Below, one piece after another: positions 34,989-45,498 of a DNA stretch of 64,000 nucleotides. How positions within the stretch are numbered: position 1 is the stretch's first letter; every line of letters starts with the position of its first letter. A program made the position numbers and the translations under genes. The notes under the pieces are model-generated. The model had not been told where the DNA came from. It saw only the letters and a list, made by a program, of their open reading frames with translations, and ran no database searches. Source of the DNA: Euclidia mi (Eukaryota > Arthropoda > Insecta > Lepidoptera > Erebidae); NCBI GenBank assembly GCA_944739405.2, contig OX123192.2, forward strand, positions 52,566,486 through 52,630,485, written 5' to 3'.

Positions 34989-35169
34989 TATATTTACAAA
35001 AATAAAACCACATCTTTGTAAACGTCCACTGCGAAAACCCTGACTGAGCGATACCTTTGAAAATATATAAAGTTAATCATTATGATTTCTTACACAATGC
35101 CAAAGTTAGAAATAATGCGATTAATCCTGACCTATTCCCTAACAATTTGCTTTTCAAATTCTTCGACAG

Positions 35170-35347
35170 TGCCAAAGGTAGAAATAGTGGACGAACGCGG
35201 CCGACCCCTTCAAGATAAATTCTACAAGGAAGGCTCGATCATCGAGCTGAGATGCGTGGTGAGCGAGATGCCGCAGCCGACGAGACAGGTCAACTGGAAA
35301 CATGGCTCCAGGCTGCTTAACTACGACAAGAAGAGGGGCAGAGTTAG
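35170..35347 (+). CDS. Ig-domain exon of a dpr/zig-8-like cell-surface protein
   Basis: Codes for an internal part of a second Ig domain: PKVEIVDERGRPLQDKFYKE, then GSIIELRCVVSEMPQPTRQV, NWKHGSRLLNYDKKRGRVR. The Ig B-strand pattern GSxIELxC with its disulfide cysteine, the core tryptophan (NWKH) and the LLNYD...RG stretch are hallmarks of dpr-family proteins, which pair with DIP receptors at neuronal contacts. Boundaries: acceptor after a pyrimidine-rich run (TTCGACAG|TG), entering with the last two bases of a Val/Ala-type codon, and donor AG|GTAAAC leaving two bases of a codon; 178 bp. The frame's apparent upstream Met is not used. Other exons must lie in large introns outside or unrecognised in the window. 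Which dpr paralogue it is cannot be told. A dead partial copy is at 8282. Confidence 0.85.
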
Positions 35348-36975
35348 GTAAACGATATAGTTTTTGTATATAGCATCACCCCATCGTCCCGTGGGACGGA
35401 TGAGGAACCCAAGGGCTTTCAGGGGGGAAAACAATTCTTTATAAAGGCAGACATTCTGAAGGCAAGTATACCATAATTTATACCCGAGTACAGGATGCCC
35501 GCAGCTACGCTAGCATATTATTTATAATTTCATATGATATACATTTCACATTTATTATAATAGTATAGATACGCAGATATTTTTATTAGGTTTATAAGTT
35601 TATTTTTGCGGCTGTAAAATAAACACAAGACTAAATGTGCGGGGTCAAACGGATGATCCAAAATTCTATTAAAATACAGATACCACCTACATAAGATTTG
35701 ATTTAAGCAAAGTGAGAGAAGGATTAAATAATTTCACCTACAAACGCACAAATATTTTGGACGAAGAAGAAATTAAAGTAAGAATAGAATATGCGACGAC
35801 GACGCTCTACTACGAAAAGAAAATAAAGTTGAGATATTATCATTTTGAAAATAAAGTTAGGACAATGCGATTAGAGACCTAATTTTGTCAAAAGTAGCTC
35901 TTTCTCATCTATAGATTGGCTTCCGGTGACTTAAAAGAGTTTTAGAATGTTCTATTTTGTTCCAATATTTGAGTAGGTACAGTGTCACTTCTCATAATTC
36001 TTAAATAACAAAAATAATAAAGTGAGTTCTATCGAACGGTAAAGTTAAACATAGCCTCATAAATCACTGCCTCTTGTAGTATTAAAATTGTATTGCGTTA
36101 AAGTGCATCGGAGAACATGCATGTATGTACGTCAAACCCTCTGTTCTGATTAATATCTCGGGACAAGAATCTGCCACTTTGGCTATAACTATCTATCTAT
36201 CTATCTAACACATAATACCAGAGTTGATCACACACTCACATGAAAAATTTATTACGTGCCTCTCAAAGTGAGACGGCTATCGATTGTCAAAGTTAAGCTC
36301 ATTTGCGGGGTATTGCTCTTCGGATGAGATGATAAACTGATTTTGATTCGACCAAGCGGTGCTTGTTTTGGATTTCAACACAGATCTTTGGTATGCATCG
36401 GTAAGCACTCCAAGCTTTTTGTCTCAATACTTGTCTGAGGACAGAAATCTTTGTCCATACTCTAATTTGGTAGAGTGCTAGGCACTGATCGATTTAGCGA
36501 TTTTCATTTCACTCTATCAAGTATCATTTGTTTTAGTTTCTTAGGTAAAGGTATTGACACTGACCTGTTCCTTTAGCTGCTCTGTATATTCCCTTCTTCT
36601 TCCTTTCTTTCTTCGGGCTTACACTTATATCAAAGTATTAAATTCATAACGTAGTATATCTACAAGGTTTGTCGCGCTTGCTTGTTGTAAATAGCTTTTT
36701 GGCTGCTTCCACTTAAATTTACACGATATCTTAAATTTACAAGAACAAAATAGGATATATGTCTTGTCCTCAACTTGGCGACGCTTTTGTCTAAAGCAGA
36801 ACAGTATCTACGAAATATTGTAATTCAACCTTATTATTAGCTTCAAGAAAATAACGCTATTTTGAAGCTCTCCTTTTTGGTTTTGTTTAACGTCCCTATT
36901 TATAAAATCTGTGAATAGTTGAAGGCAAGCAATTTTATAAGAAAGTCGTATAAAAGTAAATCGAATCGCGTGGCC
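35348..36975. other. Intron following the dpr exon
   Basis: Begins with the donor GTAAAC. It is collinear with 8324-9977 and holds an (ATCT)n microsatellite near 36190. No further exon is recognised. Confidence 0.6.
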
Positions 36976-37180
36976 TTTTTTTTTTGTTTTACGAGGTGGA
37001 AAATCCCTTCGGATCTCCGACTCTTGGGGGAAATAAGAGCCGGAGTATGTGGTGTTTCCACTAAAAACCACCTCGACTTTCTCCATGTACCCGTGTGTCG
37101 GAGGGTAGGGCATCGCCGAAGCACTCGTCGCTGCCCTCCGACGGGTATTGGCCCACCAGATGGTCAGGCGGGCCCCGAAC
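36976..37180 (-). mobile_element. 5'-truncated retroposon with 12-bp TSD, private to copy 2
   Basis: Flanked by AATCGCGTGGCC (36964-36975 and 37181-37192). Copy 1 has the single-copy empty site near 9966. On the minus strand the 205-bp insert is the 3' end of the GC-rich element at 12329-12925 and ends in CCACCTCGTAAAAC and a poly(A) run. Insertion is in the dpr intron, antisense to the gene. Confidence 0.93.
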
Positions 37181-37968
37181 AATCGCGTGGCCTGCCTGAT
37201 ATTCAGTATATCCCTGGTAGACTGATTTTCTTGAAGATGAAACTTGCATGGCATTTAATTACAATAAAATTAAAATAATGTTGAAATAAAACCAATACGT
37301 ACTATGTATTTAATCGCACTTAATGTTGGTTTATAGATTTATATTCAATGATCTAGAATTTAATTTCCAGTCTCACCTTGACATTATGTTTGCTTAAAAA
37401 AAGATAAGACTCGGTAGACTTTGACATTACATTTTAAGTCCAGTTATAGAATTAGGCACCTGATTAACGGGGTGGATTTTGAGATTCAAAATTGGTGTTT
37501 GACATATTTTATAAGTCAAAAACTAGTCTAAAATCTCCAAAAAATTAATAGATCGAATATTGAATGACGCGGTTAGTGCTATACTCGTAATTGTAATAAG
37601 CAAGTGTTTTATAGCTGCACCTTGTTTCCTTGATCTGAGTTTTAAACAGAATCAGCAGAAATGTATTAAGTTACAATCAAAGTGTACAAGTTTCTCAACA
37701 TTTTCTCCAAGTACTAAGTAACTTAAGAGTGCTAAGCAATTTATAGCCAATCTTTAGATATGAACTGAATTGGCTTACTGAGTTGTTTGAAGTTAACTTT
37801 AACTTCTTTGTTGATATCTGCGATAACTGCTCTCTTGTTACTTAACTGAGCTAGTTCTAGCCATTTCTTCAAATTGCTTTTTGGATAAGGATAAAGGGTT
37901 TATCTGTTTCTGATTGCATCGTACAAGTTTATTAAACGAGTATTATTACATACATACATACAAACATA

Positions 37969-38110
37969 GACTCACGCCTGTTTCCCGGAGGGGTAGGCAG
38001 AGACTACGAAACGCCATTTGGAACGATCCTGACATATCTCTCTTGCTTCATTCACTCCCATCAGATTCCTCATGCATGCTTTTCTGTTCTTCTGTAACGA
38101 GTATTATTTG
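37969..38110 (-). repeat. SINE tail fragment
   Basis: Contains the reversed AGACTCACGCCTGTTTCC and GGGGTAGGCAGAGACTACG blocks of the tRNA-type SINE tail. It starts at the limit of segmental duplication I. Confidence 0.55.
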
Positions 38111-38589
38111 CGTAAAAGAATAATTTATAGACATAAATTCTGATGTTTTGCCAACATTTCAACCGGCGTACGACGGTCGGGGTCGCGGCAGGACCACTAC
38201 CGTTCTAAGCCAGTCTTTATACCTTTAATTGATTGATATACGCGATTAACACCCGTTAAATAAACTTGTATGATGTACAGGGTGTCACAAGACCCATCAC
38301 CAAGCCGAAGTCTACTCGTTGAGGACATTATGCCAAGTCATACTAACCAAAATAACACCTGAGAAACGAACCTTTTTTTAAGTTTTCACATTGTTCAAAA
38401 TGCGCGCACGTGCAATACTTGAAATACCTACTTATCCATGGGGTCATAGGCCATCTAAAGAACATATTGGCGGGGTAAATGCATCGATTTCGTACCTAAT
38501 TAGAAAAATTCCATACTAACTTTGAGCCTCAATATCTCCTGAACCAGTAATTTCCCAGGTATGGGGCCGAAGTAAAAAATGTTCGTAGA
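38111..38589. other. Non-coding; possible old repeat
   Basis: GTACAGGGTGTCACAAGACC near 38275 resembles the TACAGGGTGTCCC phrase common in insect retroelements, but no further element structure is seen. Confidence 0.4.
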
Positions 38590-38872
38590 GATTTTTTTTT
38601 TAAATATAGGCGGCAAACGAGCAGATGGATTGCCTGATGTTAACCAATTACCGCCGCCCATGGACACAAGCAACACCACAGGAGTCACAAGTGCGTTGCC
38701 GCCCTTTGGGGTTGGGAAAAGGGATAGGATGAGGAGTGGGATGAGGGAGAAGGAAAAAGGGATAGGGCCTCCGGCACTCTCACTCACCGAACGAAGCGCA
38801 ACAGTTTAGGTACTGTTACTTTACGTCGATTTCCTGTGAGAGGGTAGTACTTCCCCGGTCGAGCCAGCCCAT
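38590..38872 (-). mobile_element. Poly(A) retroposon copy 2
   Basis: Sister of 17466-17735 in the same orientation, ending on the minus strand in GTTTGCCGCCTATATTTAAA and an A-run (38590-38602 on the plus strand is a T-run). No coding function. Confidence 0.65.
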
Positions 38873-38879
38873 AAATCAG

Positions 38880-40226
38880 CTAGGCTCTACTACGTGCAAA
38901 ATTGTGATTGGTATAACATGGGATTTCAGTTTTCGTTAAGGGTCTTTTTACATTCTGTATATATCACCAGAAAATAATAAGAACCGTAAAGGACAATGAA
39001 AAGGTGGAGAGATCTCGAGTCAGAGGCGAAGACTCACTTTGGGTCGCTGCGCCACCACGAATGAATGAATGAGCGTAAAGGACAATGGACAAATTTGTAC
39101 GGAGCTGGGGCAGTCCGCGGCCAAGAATGATTTTGTTATTAATTGGTGTGCTTTAGTCCTACAATTACTGTGGACAAGTTTTATCACTGTGGTGTACTTC
39201 TTAAACGGATAAAAGATATTTTTGTTTTTGAATCCTATTATCGTTTTACTTACTATATCCAATGCAAAAACATAAAAAGAAAGTGAAAAAACTAATCTAG
39301 ATAGTCATATAAATCACATTTTATTGTATCGTTACAGTATTTTCGCTGTATAATGATATGCATGACAGTTCATGACTGACAATTATAGTGATGTAACCTA
39401 AGGAAATTTAAGCAATTATTTATAAATATCGAATTAATTGGCAAACGACATGGAATCGTACGTAGTTACCGATTTTACATCTTCGAAATAAAATTCATTT
39501 TAAAAGTGTTTTGGCAAATATATTCACAAACGAAACGCATTAATTTTAAAATATTTTTTTATTATTAGTCACTGTCACTCGAACTAAAACCTCATATCTG
39601 AATCTTCTCCAACAGAGATAATTTTTTGCTGATCTCAAGTTCAGTCGAGGTGGACATATTTATCCCAGTCTGTAAATATTGTCGGGTTGGGTTTCGAAAC
39701 GAGTCGCCCGAACTTGAGGGTATTGGTGGTGTAGGGTGCTTAAGGGAGTTAGTCTTAATCCTCTAAAAGTAATTTTGGCTGCCGGAGTTGCGTCTAAATA
39801 TTTTTAAACAATTTCCAACAATTCGTCATTCAAATATGCAAAACGGAAAGTAACTTTTGACCCTTAAGCACAGTCAACCTCACTTTATTAAACTAGTGGA
39901 ATCAATAAAAGCGATATTTAGGTTTTATGTGAAAAAATGTGATACGAAACGCAACCGCCATCTTGTGTGAATGATATTGACAGGTAACGTCAAATTTGTG
40001 CGTCATTATTTATTATTAAACTAGTGTGAATAATGTGGAAGTTGGCAGTGCCATACACACCGATGTTTGGAGATATTTTTTTCTTCAGAGGAAACCAAGT
40101 ATTTCCGGCAAGTGAAAATGGTGAGGGGGGTTGCGAGACTTATCCCCTTCCCCTCCCAATCACTCACAACCCCTAAAAACGGCGACGTATTTCGAAACCT
40201 TTACCATATTGTCGATTGTGTTATCT
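38880..40226. other. Non-coding with one dispersed repeat block
   Basis: 39685-39905 (GTCGGGTTGGGTTTCGAAAC through GCTGCCGGAGTTGCGTC to TTTATTAAACTAGTG) is a diverged copy of the block at 44932-45245. The rest shows nothing recognisable. Confidence 0.5.
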
Positions 40227-40559
40227 CTACGACGGATTAATTTTATCCATGTAGGGATTTCGTATTGCCACCACATCTGAACCATCTATGTCAGTTATTG
40301 AAGCTTTACGCTCACGTTTCTTCGGAGTGGACAGGCTTCTTGTCTTCAAAACTAGTTTCTCCAAATTTTTCATTGGATATTCGAGAAACTGAAGCCTTGC
40401 CGATGTCCAGAGCAGAGCTGCCGCAACTCTGTAATCAACACTGTCGATTGGTATTACCGGGCCCCCGTTTGCACGCTCTCGTTCAAAGAAGGTCCTCAAA
40501 CGAAGCACTAACTCACGGCTTTGAGAGTTTAAAACTATCTTTTTTGTAATTTTTGGCAT
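40227..40559 (-). pseudogene. N-terminal fragment of transposase-like (HTH/DDE) protein
   Basis: Reading from the Met at 40559 (preferred to an upstream hydrophobic extension because the family pattern starts MPK): MPKITKKIVLNSQSRELVLR, then FFERERANGG and PVIPIDSVDYRVAAAL, TPKKRERKA, DIDGSDVVAIRNPYM and stop. The pattern (basic start, NSQSRELV, GGPxIPxxxVxxRVAAAL, TPKKRER, DxxDxxAIR) recalls the N-terminal helix-turn-helix portion of multicopy DDE-transposase-like proteins of insects, normally followed by a catalytic half that is missing here (110 codons left). The start of segmental duplication II (40502) falls inside this frame, so copy B at 52209 keeps only the first 17-20 codons. The family assignment is from memory of the pattern and is moderate. 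Confidence 0.5.
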
Positions 40560-41146
40560 TGTACCTACCAAATAAAACACAACAAAAAAAAATAACACGC
40601 CAATCAGGCAGAATCATAAACCGCATACAAGGCGCTCGTACTGACGTATTCGATCACAATATGGCCGCTCCTATTCATCGATTTCATGCCGATTCAATGG
40701 TGTCAATCTCTACTGACAGAGGATTCGTTTCATGCATCTGACATTTTGAGGATTATATTTTATTATATTTAAATAATTTATTTACAGTTAATAATAATTA
40801 TAAAAATAGAGAGAGACATACTAAATCAATTTACTTTGTAATTTTTAATATATATTTTTTTTAATAATTGTTTTCTTTTGCCAATTTATTTTCATAAGTT
40901 GAAAATAGTATGCGTGATACGTAAAATGAGAACCTTCATGCATATCATCATACAGCGAAAATACTATAGTAAGCACAGTTACCATTATTAGTTTAGATAT
41001 GCGAACAATGTATTTCACGCACAATAAGACAATATGTATGATGTGACACTTGACAGTACTGACAGATAGCACATGCGCAACACTCAATTATTCGTGCATG
41101 CTTTCTTACTTCCAAGAGGAAAATTTCTGCCGTACAAACTTCTATC

Positions 41147-41430
41147 CTCCCTACAATCCCTCCCTGTTTAATTTTTGCAACTTATGGTAGCCTATGTCCG
41201 TCTCCATGGTCCAATATATATCTATATTAAATTTCAACAAAATTGGTTCATCATACAATATTATTTAGCGGGTCTTAGTCGCGATAATTTATTTATTTCA
41301 AGGCATAAATACCTCTGTTATTCTCCTACGTTTTAAAATCGATTAAAATCGGTTCAGTCGTTTTCGCGTGAAAACGGAACATACATACATACATACACAC
41401 TTTCGAATTTATAATATTAGTAGGGATGTC
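41147..41430 (+). repeat. Dispersed LINE-like 3' end
   Basis: Contains CAAAATTGGTTCATCATACA, TCGGTTCAGTCGTTTTCGCG, an (ACAT)n run and the end TTTATAATATTAGTAGGGAT, which is a very common terminus of lepidopteran dispersed repeats. Copy B 52854-53137. Confidence 0.6.
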
Positions 41431-41715
41431 CTAGATCTTCTCTTGGAGAGCACGTTATACCGTCGGTATCAAATCTTTGAAAGTTGTAGCGGTGAGTCCC
41501 CTCAAATAAACTGATACTAATCTAAGCCATGGAATATCGCTATCCCCTCAAATAAACTGATACTAATCTAAGCCATGGAATATCGCTATCCCTTTGAGTT
41601 AAGGAGGTCAGGCGACAGTCGTTCTGTGGAAAACCTGATATTCTGTCATGTCTGGTTGGACTAATAAGCGTACATCCAGCTTTAAGACGTAAGTCTCGGA
41701 TGCAACCGACATTAC
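41431..41715 (+). repeat. SINE body with internal 46-bp direct repeat
   Basis: Reverse orientation copy of the body of the SINE at 20834 (GGAGAGCACGTTATACCGTC, then CTAAGCCATGGAATATCGCT, then GACAGTCGTTCTGTGG). A 46-bp phrase starting CCCCTCAAATAAACTGATAC occurs twice in tandem (41498-41543, 41544-41589). Copy B 53138-53421. Confidence 0.7.
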
Positions 41716-41864
41716 GCTAGGACGATGATAAATAAGTCTTTGATCTTACGTGCCTTGACTGTATTCGAACTCGTAACAACCAAACGTCTTCCTCTTCTAT
41801 ATAAGTATTCGCTAAGACGCCTTATTTGTTGTTCCGGTACACTTCAGTATTTTACAAGCCCAAT

Positions 41865-41906
41865 TATTAGGCTGAGCACTTACTACACTAGGTGCTCAGC
41901 CTAATA
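41865..41906. repeat. 15-bp perfect hairpin
   Basis: Arms TATTAGGCTGAGCAC (41865-41879) and its complement (41892-41906) around a 12-nt loop. Copy B about 53571-53612. Confidence 0.8.
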
Positions 41907-42071
41907 TCTCCAGGCTACCTTGATTTGATTCGTGCCGAGAGCAAACAAAATAAGATCGCGTGTGATAGTTTGTTATACATTGATGATGTGTTACCGTGTC
42001 TTAAAACGTTTCTATGCAATTAGGTTATATTGACATTCAAATATTTCTTATCCTGAATGGAATACAGTGTT

Positions 42072-42466
42072 GCCGTGTGGTTGACGGCATAGAATACAAG
42101 TGTCACCACCTCCTGTCTTCCCGTGGGTGTCGTAAGAGGCGACTAAGGGATAACACGATGCAAATACCATCTTTGTGTAGAGACGGAAAACTCGACATCA
42201 AACCCTAGACGACTGCCTCGTTTGTCTCGCGGCATAAATGTGCGCGTGGGATCGGGAGGTCCCGGGTTCGATTCCTGGGTCGGGCAGTGTTATTGGGTTT
42301 TTCTGTCACGAAATTCTCAGTAGCAGCACGGAGTCTGGAAATGTGCCCGGTACGGCAATAGGCTCGCCCCTTATTACGTGGGACTAAAGTATATCTGGCG
42401 AAAAGTGGGTGTAGAAATACACCTCTGCCTACCCCTTCGGGGATAAAACGCGTGACGTTATGTATA
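42072..42466 (+). mobile_element. Composite tRNA-type SINE with ~11-bp TSD
   Basis: Flanked by AATACAGTGTT (42061-42071) and AATACAATGTT (42467-42477). Order: GCCGTGTGGTTGACGGC 5' block to AAACCCTA (about 42208); tRNA-like head with A-box position TTGTCTCGCGG and B box GGTTCGATTCC; body CAGTAGCAGCACGGAG; GGCAATAGGCTCGCC; tail CCTTCGGGGATAAAACG. This is the most complete copy and useful as a reference for the fragments elsewhere. Copy B 53778-54172. Confidence 0.9.
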
Positions 42467-42479
42467 AATACAATGTTAC

Positions 42480-44440
42480 GCCCATAGTAAAAGATGTTGC
42501 TAATTACAAGTACTTTCATTTGACATTAAATTCATTGATGGCCGCCGACTGCCCAAAACCGCCCATTGTCTTTTATAAATTTCCTAGAAATTTTGTGAAG
42601 TGAGATAAACTGTATGTAAACCAGAATACAACATCAAAGGACATAATAGCCATTTAGTGTTATAATTATAAAATAGCACTTACTTCTATAAGTTTAAAGG
42701 CGGTTTTAGCTTGACACTTAACTAGTTCAAGCGTGTGAACTAGCTTATATTTTAATAAGTCTTCTAGCCACACAAAATATATACTGAGTTGGTTGAACGT
42801 CAACCGTTCTTCAAAAGCGTCTGAGTTAATTTTCATGAGCTGTTAAATTGACCTAGATGTGAATATAGCATGTTACAAATTGAGGCAAAAAGCTTTGAAA
42901 GCTGTTTCTAGTCCAGACTAAGAAAATAAATTATTTAAAGCAGTAAGAGTCCATGATTATTAAACGTAACTGGGTGAAACTTACAAACGTTTAATCTCAA
43001 AGTACACAAGGGCTTTCCATCATATCCATGACTTTTGTCTTAGGACCCAATATCTGCTGGCTATTCTAAGCAAATTTAACTGGCTAATTATTAGCCTTAC
43101 CATCGAGCGACTGCTGTCTAAATCTTGATGACAGCCGAAATCGTTGGCTTTCAGGTGCTTTCAGAGGCACGGACGGGTGTCGCCCATTTATAACCCAAAC
43201 GGTAATGACTTGAAATCATTAGATTTGGTCACTTATTCGTGGCCTTTTGTCTCCAAGCAACGGTCTTTAATCAATTTAATTAGAAAATTGAATTAAAAGA
43301 TTTAAAAAAAGTTTTCTTAGTTCAGTGATACGTTTGAAATGGTGTAGAAATTGGGCTGAAAATTTTATACGGATAATATACTGAAGTTAGTTAAAAATTT
43401 ACTCATGGCGATAATGTAGTTAAAATATCTCTAAAAATACAAAAACTCAAGCCAACTATTACCACTACGTTGGCGAATAAAACATCAACACCAATAATTT
43501 CATTTCCTTTACACCACCGTGGGCACACCCAGGTACATAAAAGTAAACTCGAACATATAAGGCAAGTCAATCTGATAAGCAAATCACTAACATAGATAAG
43601 ACGAATTTAGAAAGCATCATTGATGACTCAGTGAAAAGGCGGACGGTAGATGTAAATCAAAACTGCATCTATCATTATGCCTCAATAAGTTAGGTATACC
43701 TGCAGCCTTACCTATGTTCAATGTACAGTCGAACAACTTCCCGCTAGACAACCATAAGGGCGAGAATCGCTTAGCAAGACATCGTTGCTTCCAGTACTAC
43801 TTTACACGCACATTGACACTGGTATACAAAATCAGTTTCTAGTGTTCGACTCAATGAGCGAGCCAAAGGATTTTTTTTTCAAACTGTTCCAGCGCCGACT
43901 TGTTTGATTGTACTTAATCATTTTATATGTAAAATTATATTTGGTTTTGATTGCGGGTGAAGCCAAAAATATAGTTCGTACCTCAGATTGAGTTCAATCA
44001 ATAAAAACGACTAACTGTGGATTAAAATTGAAGCCACTTTTTTTCACTTAATATATGACAGATTTTATTATGAAGCATAAGCGTTTCTACAGATCGACTG
44101 CTGTCTGACCTTCACAAGCCAAATGGATAGCGATATTCCACGGCTTAGGCCACTTACCTACAGTTGTTTTAAAGGTACTGATTACGGTTAACAATTGTCG
44201 GAAAAAATCGTGGGTATTTCTAACAATTATAATCTAGTCATATTTCCATCTTCGTTCTTCAAATAGCAATGAATAAAATTGCGTTTATTTATTTTTAGAC
44301 AAGAGGTACACCCGAACATTTTATTTCAATTTAATCGTTTATACCCGATCCTATGGGAATTTCGGGCAATCCCTTCGTAGAGCATCCCTGCGGTAACCAA
44401 GGAACATACGTTCCAAATTTCAGCTTTTCGTATTCAATGG
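42480..44440. other. Non-coding with diverged SINE bodies
   Basis: About 43023-43180 and 44085-44200 are diverged pieces of the 20834-type SINE body (GAGCGACTGCTGTCTAA, GATCGACTGCTGTCTGACC). Remaining DNA shows nothing recognisable. Copy B 54186-56161. Confidence 0.5.
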
Positions 44441-44450
44441 CTTTGGTATG

Positions 44451-45488
44451 GTATTCTCTCGTTTTCCATAAATTCATTTGCACTAATATTGTTTGCCATA
44501 ATCATCCCTGATCATAATATTTTCTTGCACTATTACCATTTATACTAATAACGTTTGCCTTAATAACTCAACAGTGATAACTTTTATTTGCCATAAAATG
44601 ACTTTCTATAACAACATATTATATCATAATAATTAGTTTCCATAAGTAACACATCTCATAATCGACTCTTGACATAATCAAAATTTGATATAATTATGAA
44701 AATAATACATAATATTGTTAGGTCGAAATTAATTATCGTTAACACCCCGACTCAGTGCAATCCGACTCGGATAGGTTAGGTTAGAAGACTAAAAAAAAAC
44801 TCCAACTAAAAAAAAAAAACAAAAATAACACCCAGAAGTAGGAGCCCCGCCAAGCGGGGCTCCGCCGAGCTTAGTTAGTACACGCCATATGAGTTTTAGT
44901 TTTAGGTTTAATTGTGAATAAAAAATCTGGGGTTGGGTTTCAAAACAAGTCGCCCGAATTTGAGGGTATTGGTGGTGTAGGGGGCTTAAGGGAGTTAGTT
45001 TTAATCCCCTAAAAGTAATTTAGGCTGCCGGAGTTGCGTCTAAATATTTTTAAACAATTTCCAAAAATTCTTCATTCAAATAAGTATGCAAAACGGAACG
45101 TAATTTTAGGTTTTATGTAAAAGTAACTAAATAGGTTGTGTTAGGTTCTCTTTTGACCCTTTACCCGAAAATAGGAGCCCTGCAAAGCAGAGCTCCGTCA
45201 ACCTCAGTTTATTAAACTAGTGTGAAGAATGTGGAAGTTGGTAGAAGTTTATGGTGACTAAAAGTTATGGAAAATGGCATTATTGAAAAAGAAAATTATA
45301 GCAAATAATTTTATGGATTTAAATTATTATGACACTTGATCGATTATGACCAATGGAATTAGTGAAAGTCATTTTATGTCATTTCACGATTATGGCAACT
45401 GAAGCGTTATTTCTAATGAAATTATGGCAAATACCAGTATGGCATATGAAATTATGGCATTTTAAATTATGGCAAACATTAGTAAACC
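44451..45488. mobile_element. Non-autonomous element with inverted clusters of ATTATGGCA motifs
   Basis: Bracketed by exact CTTTGGTATG (44441-44450 and 45489-45498), a likely 10-bp target duplication. The left ~250 bp carry many TTGCCATAAT-like motifs, and the right ~250 bp carry the same motif in reverse (ATTATGGCAAA), so the two ends form irregular inverted arrays without a long exact TIR. The centre (44745-45245) contains GGAGCCCCG...CGGGGCTCC hairpins and a block also found at 39685. No coding capacity. A 9-10 bp duplication would fit MULE-like transposition, but the superfamily is open. Copy B 56172-57209. Confidence 0.7.
44848..44873. repeat. GGAGCCCCGC hairpin
   Basis: GGAGCCCCGC and GCGGGGCTCC pair perfectly around a short CAA loop. 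A weaker version is at 45174-45196. The same motif with substitutions is at 28636 and 4287, so it belongs to a dispersed repeat. Copy B about 56568-56585. Confidence 0.75.
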
Positions 45489-45498
45489 CTTTGGTATG

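Larger units (their letters stand above)
18113..37968. repeat. Segmental duplication I, copy 2
   Basis: This is the paralogue of 1-10763 in the same orientation. The offset is 18112 at the left end and about 26.2 kb near 34000. The growth is explained by the MULE (from 19194), the extra 3848-bp tandem unit, the RTE (28811-30780) and about 0.8 kb around the dpr exon that copy 1 has lost. Homology ends in a simple CATA-rich stretch near 37968. This copy carries the only intact dpr Ig exon and is therefore probably the ancestral or functional one. Confidence 0.95.

Noticed and set aside
35082..35351. Complete small protein starting at the ATG of 35082
   Set aside because: The part before 35170 reads like intron (pyrimidine tract and AG acceptor), and the known family places this segment as an internal Ig exon.
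44770..44785. TTAGG telomere-like repeats
   Set aside because: Only two units (GGTTAGGTTAG), no array.
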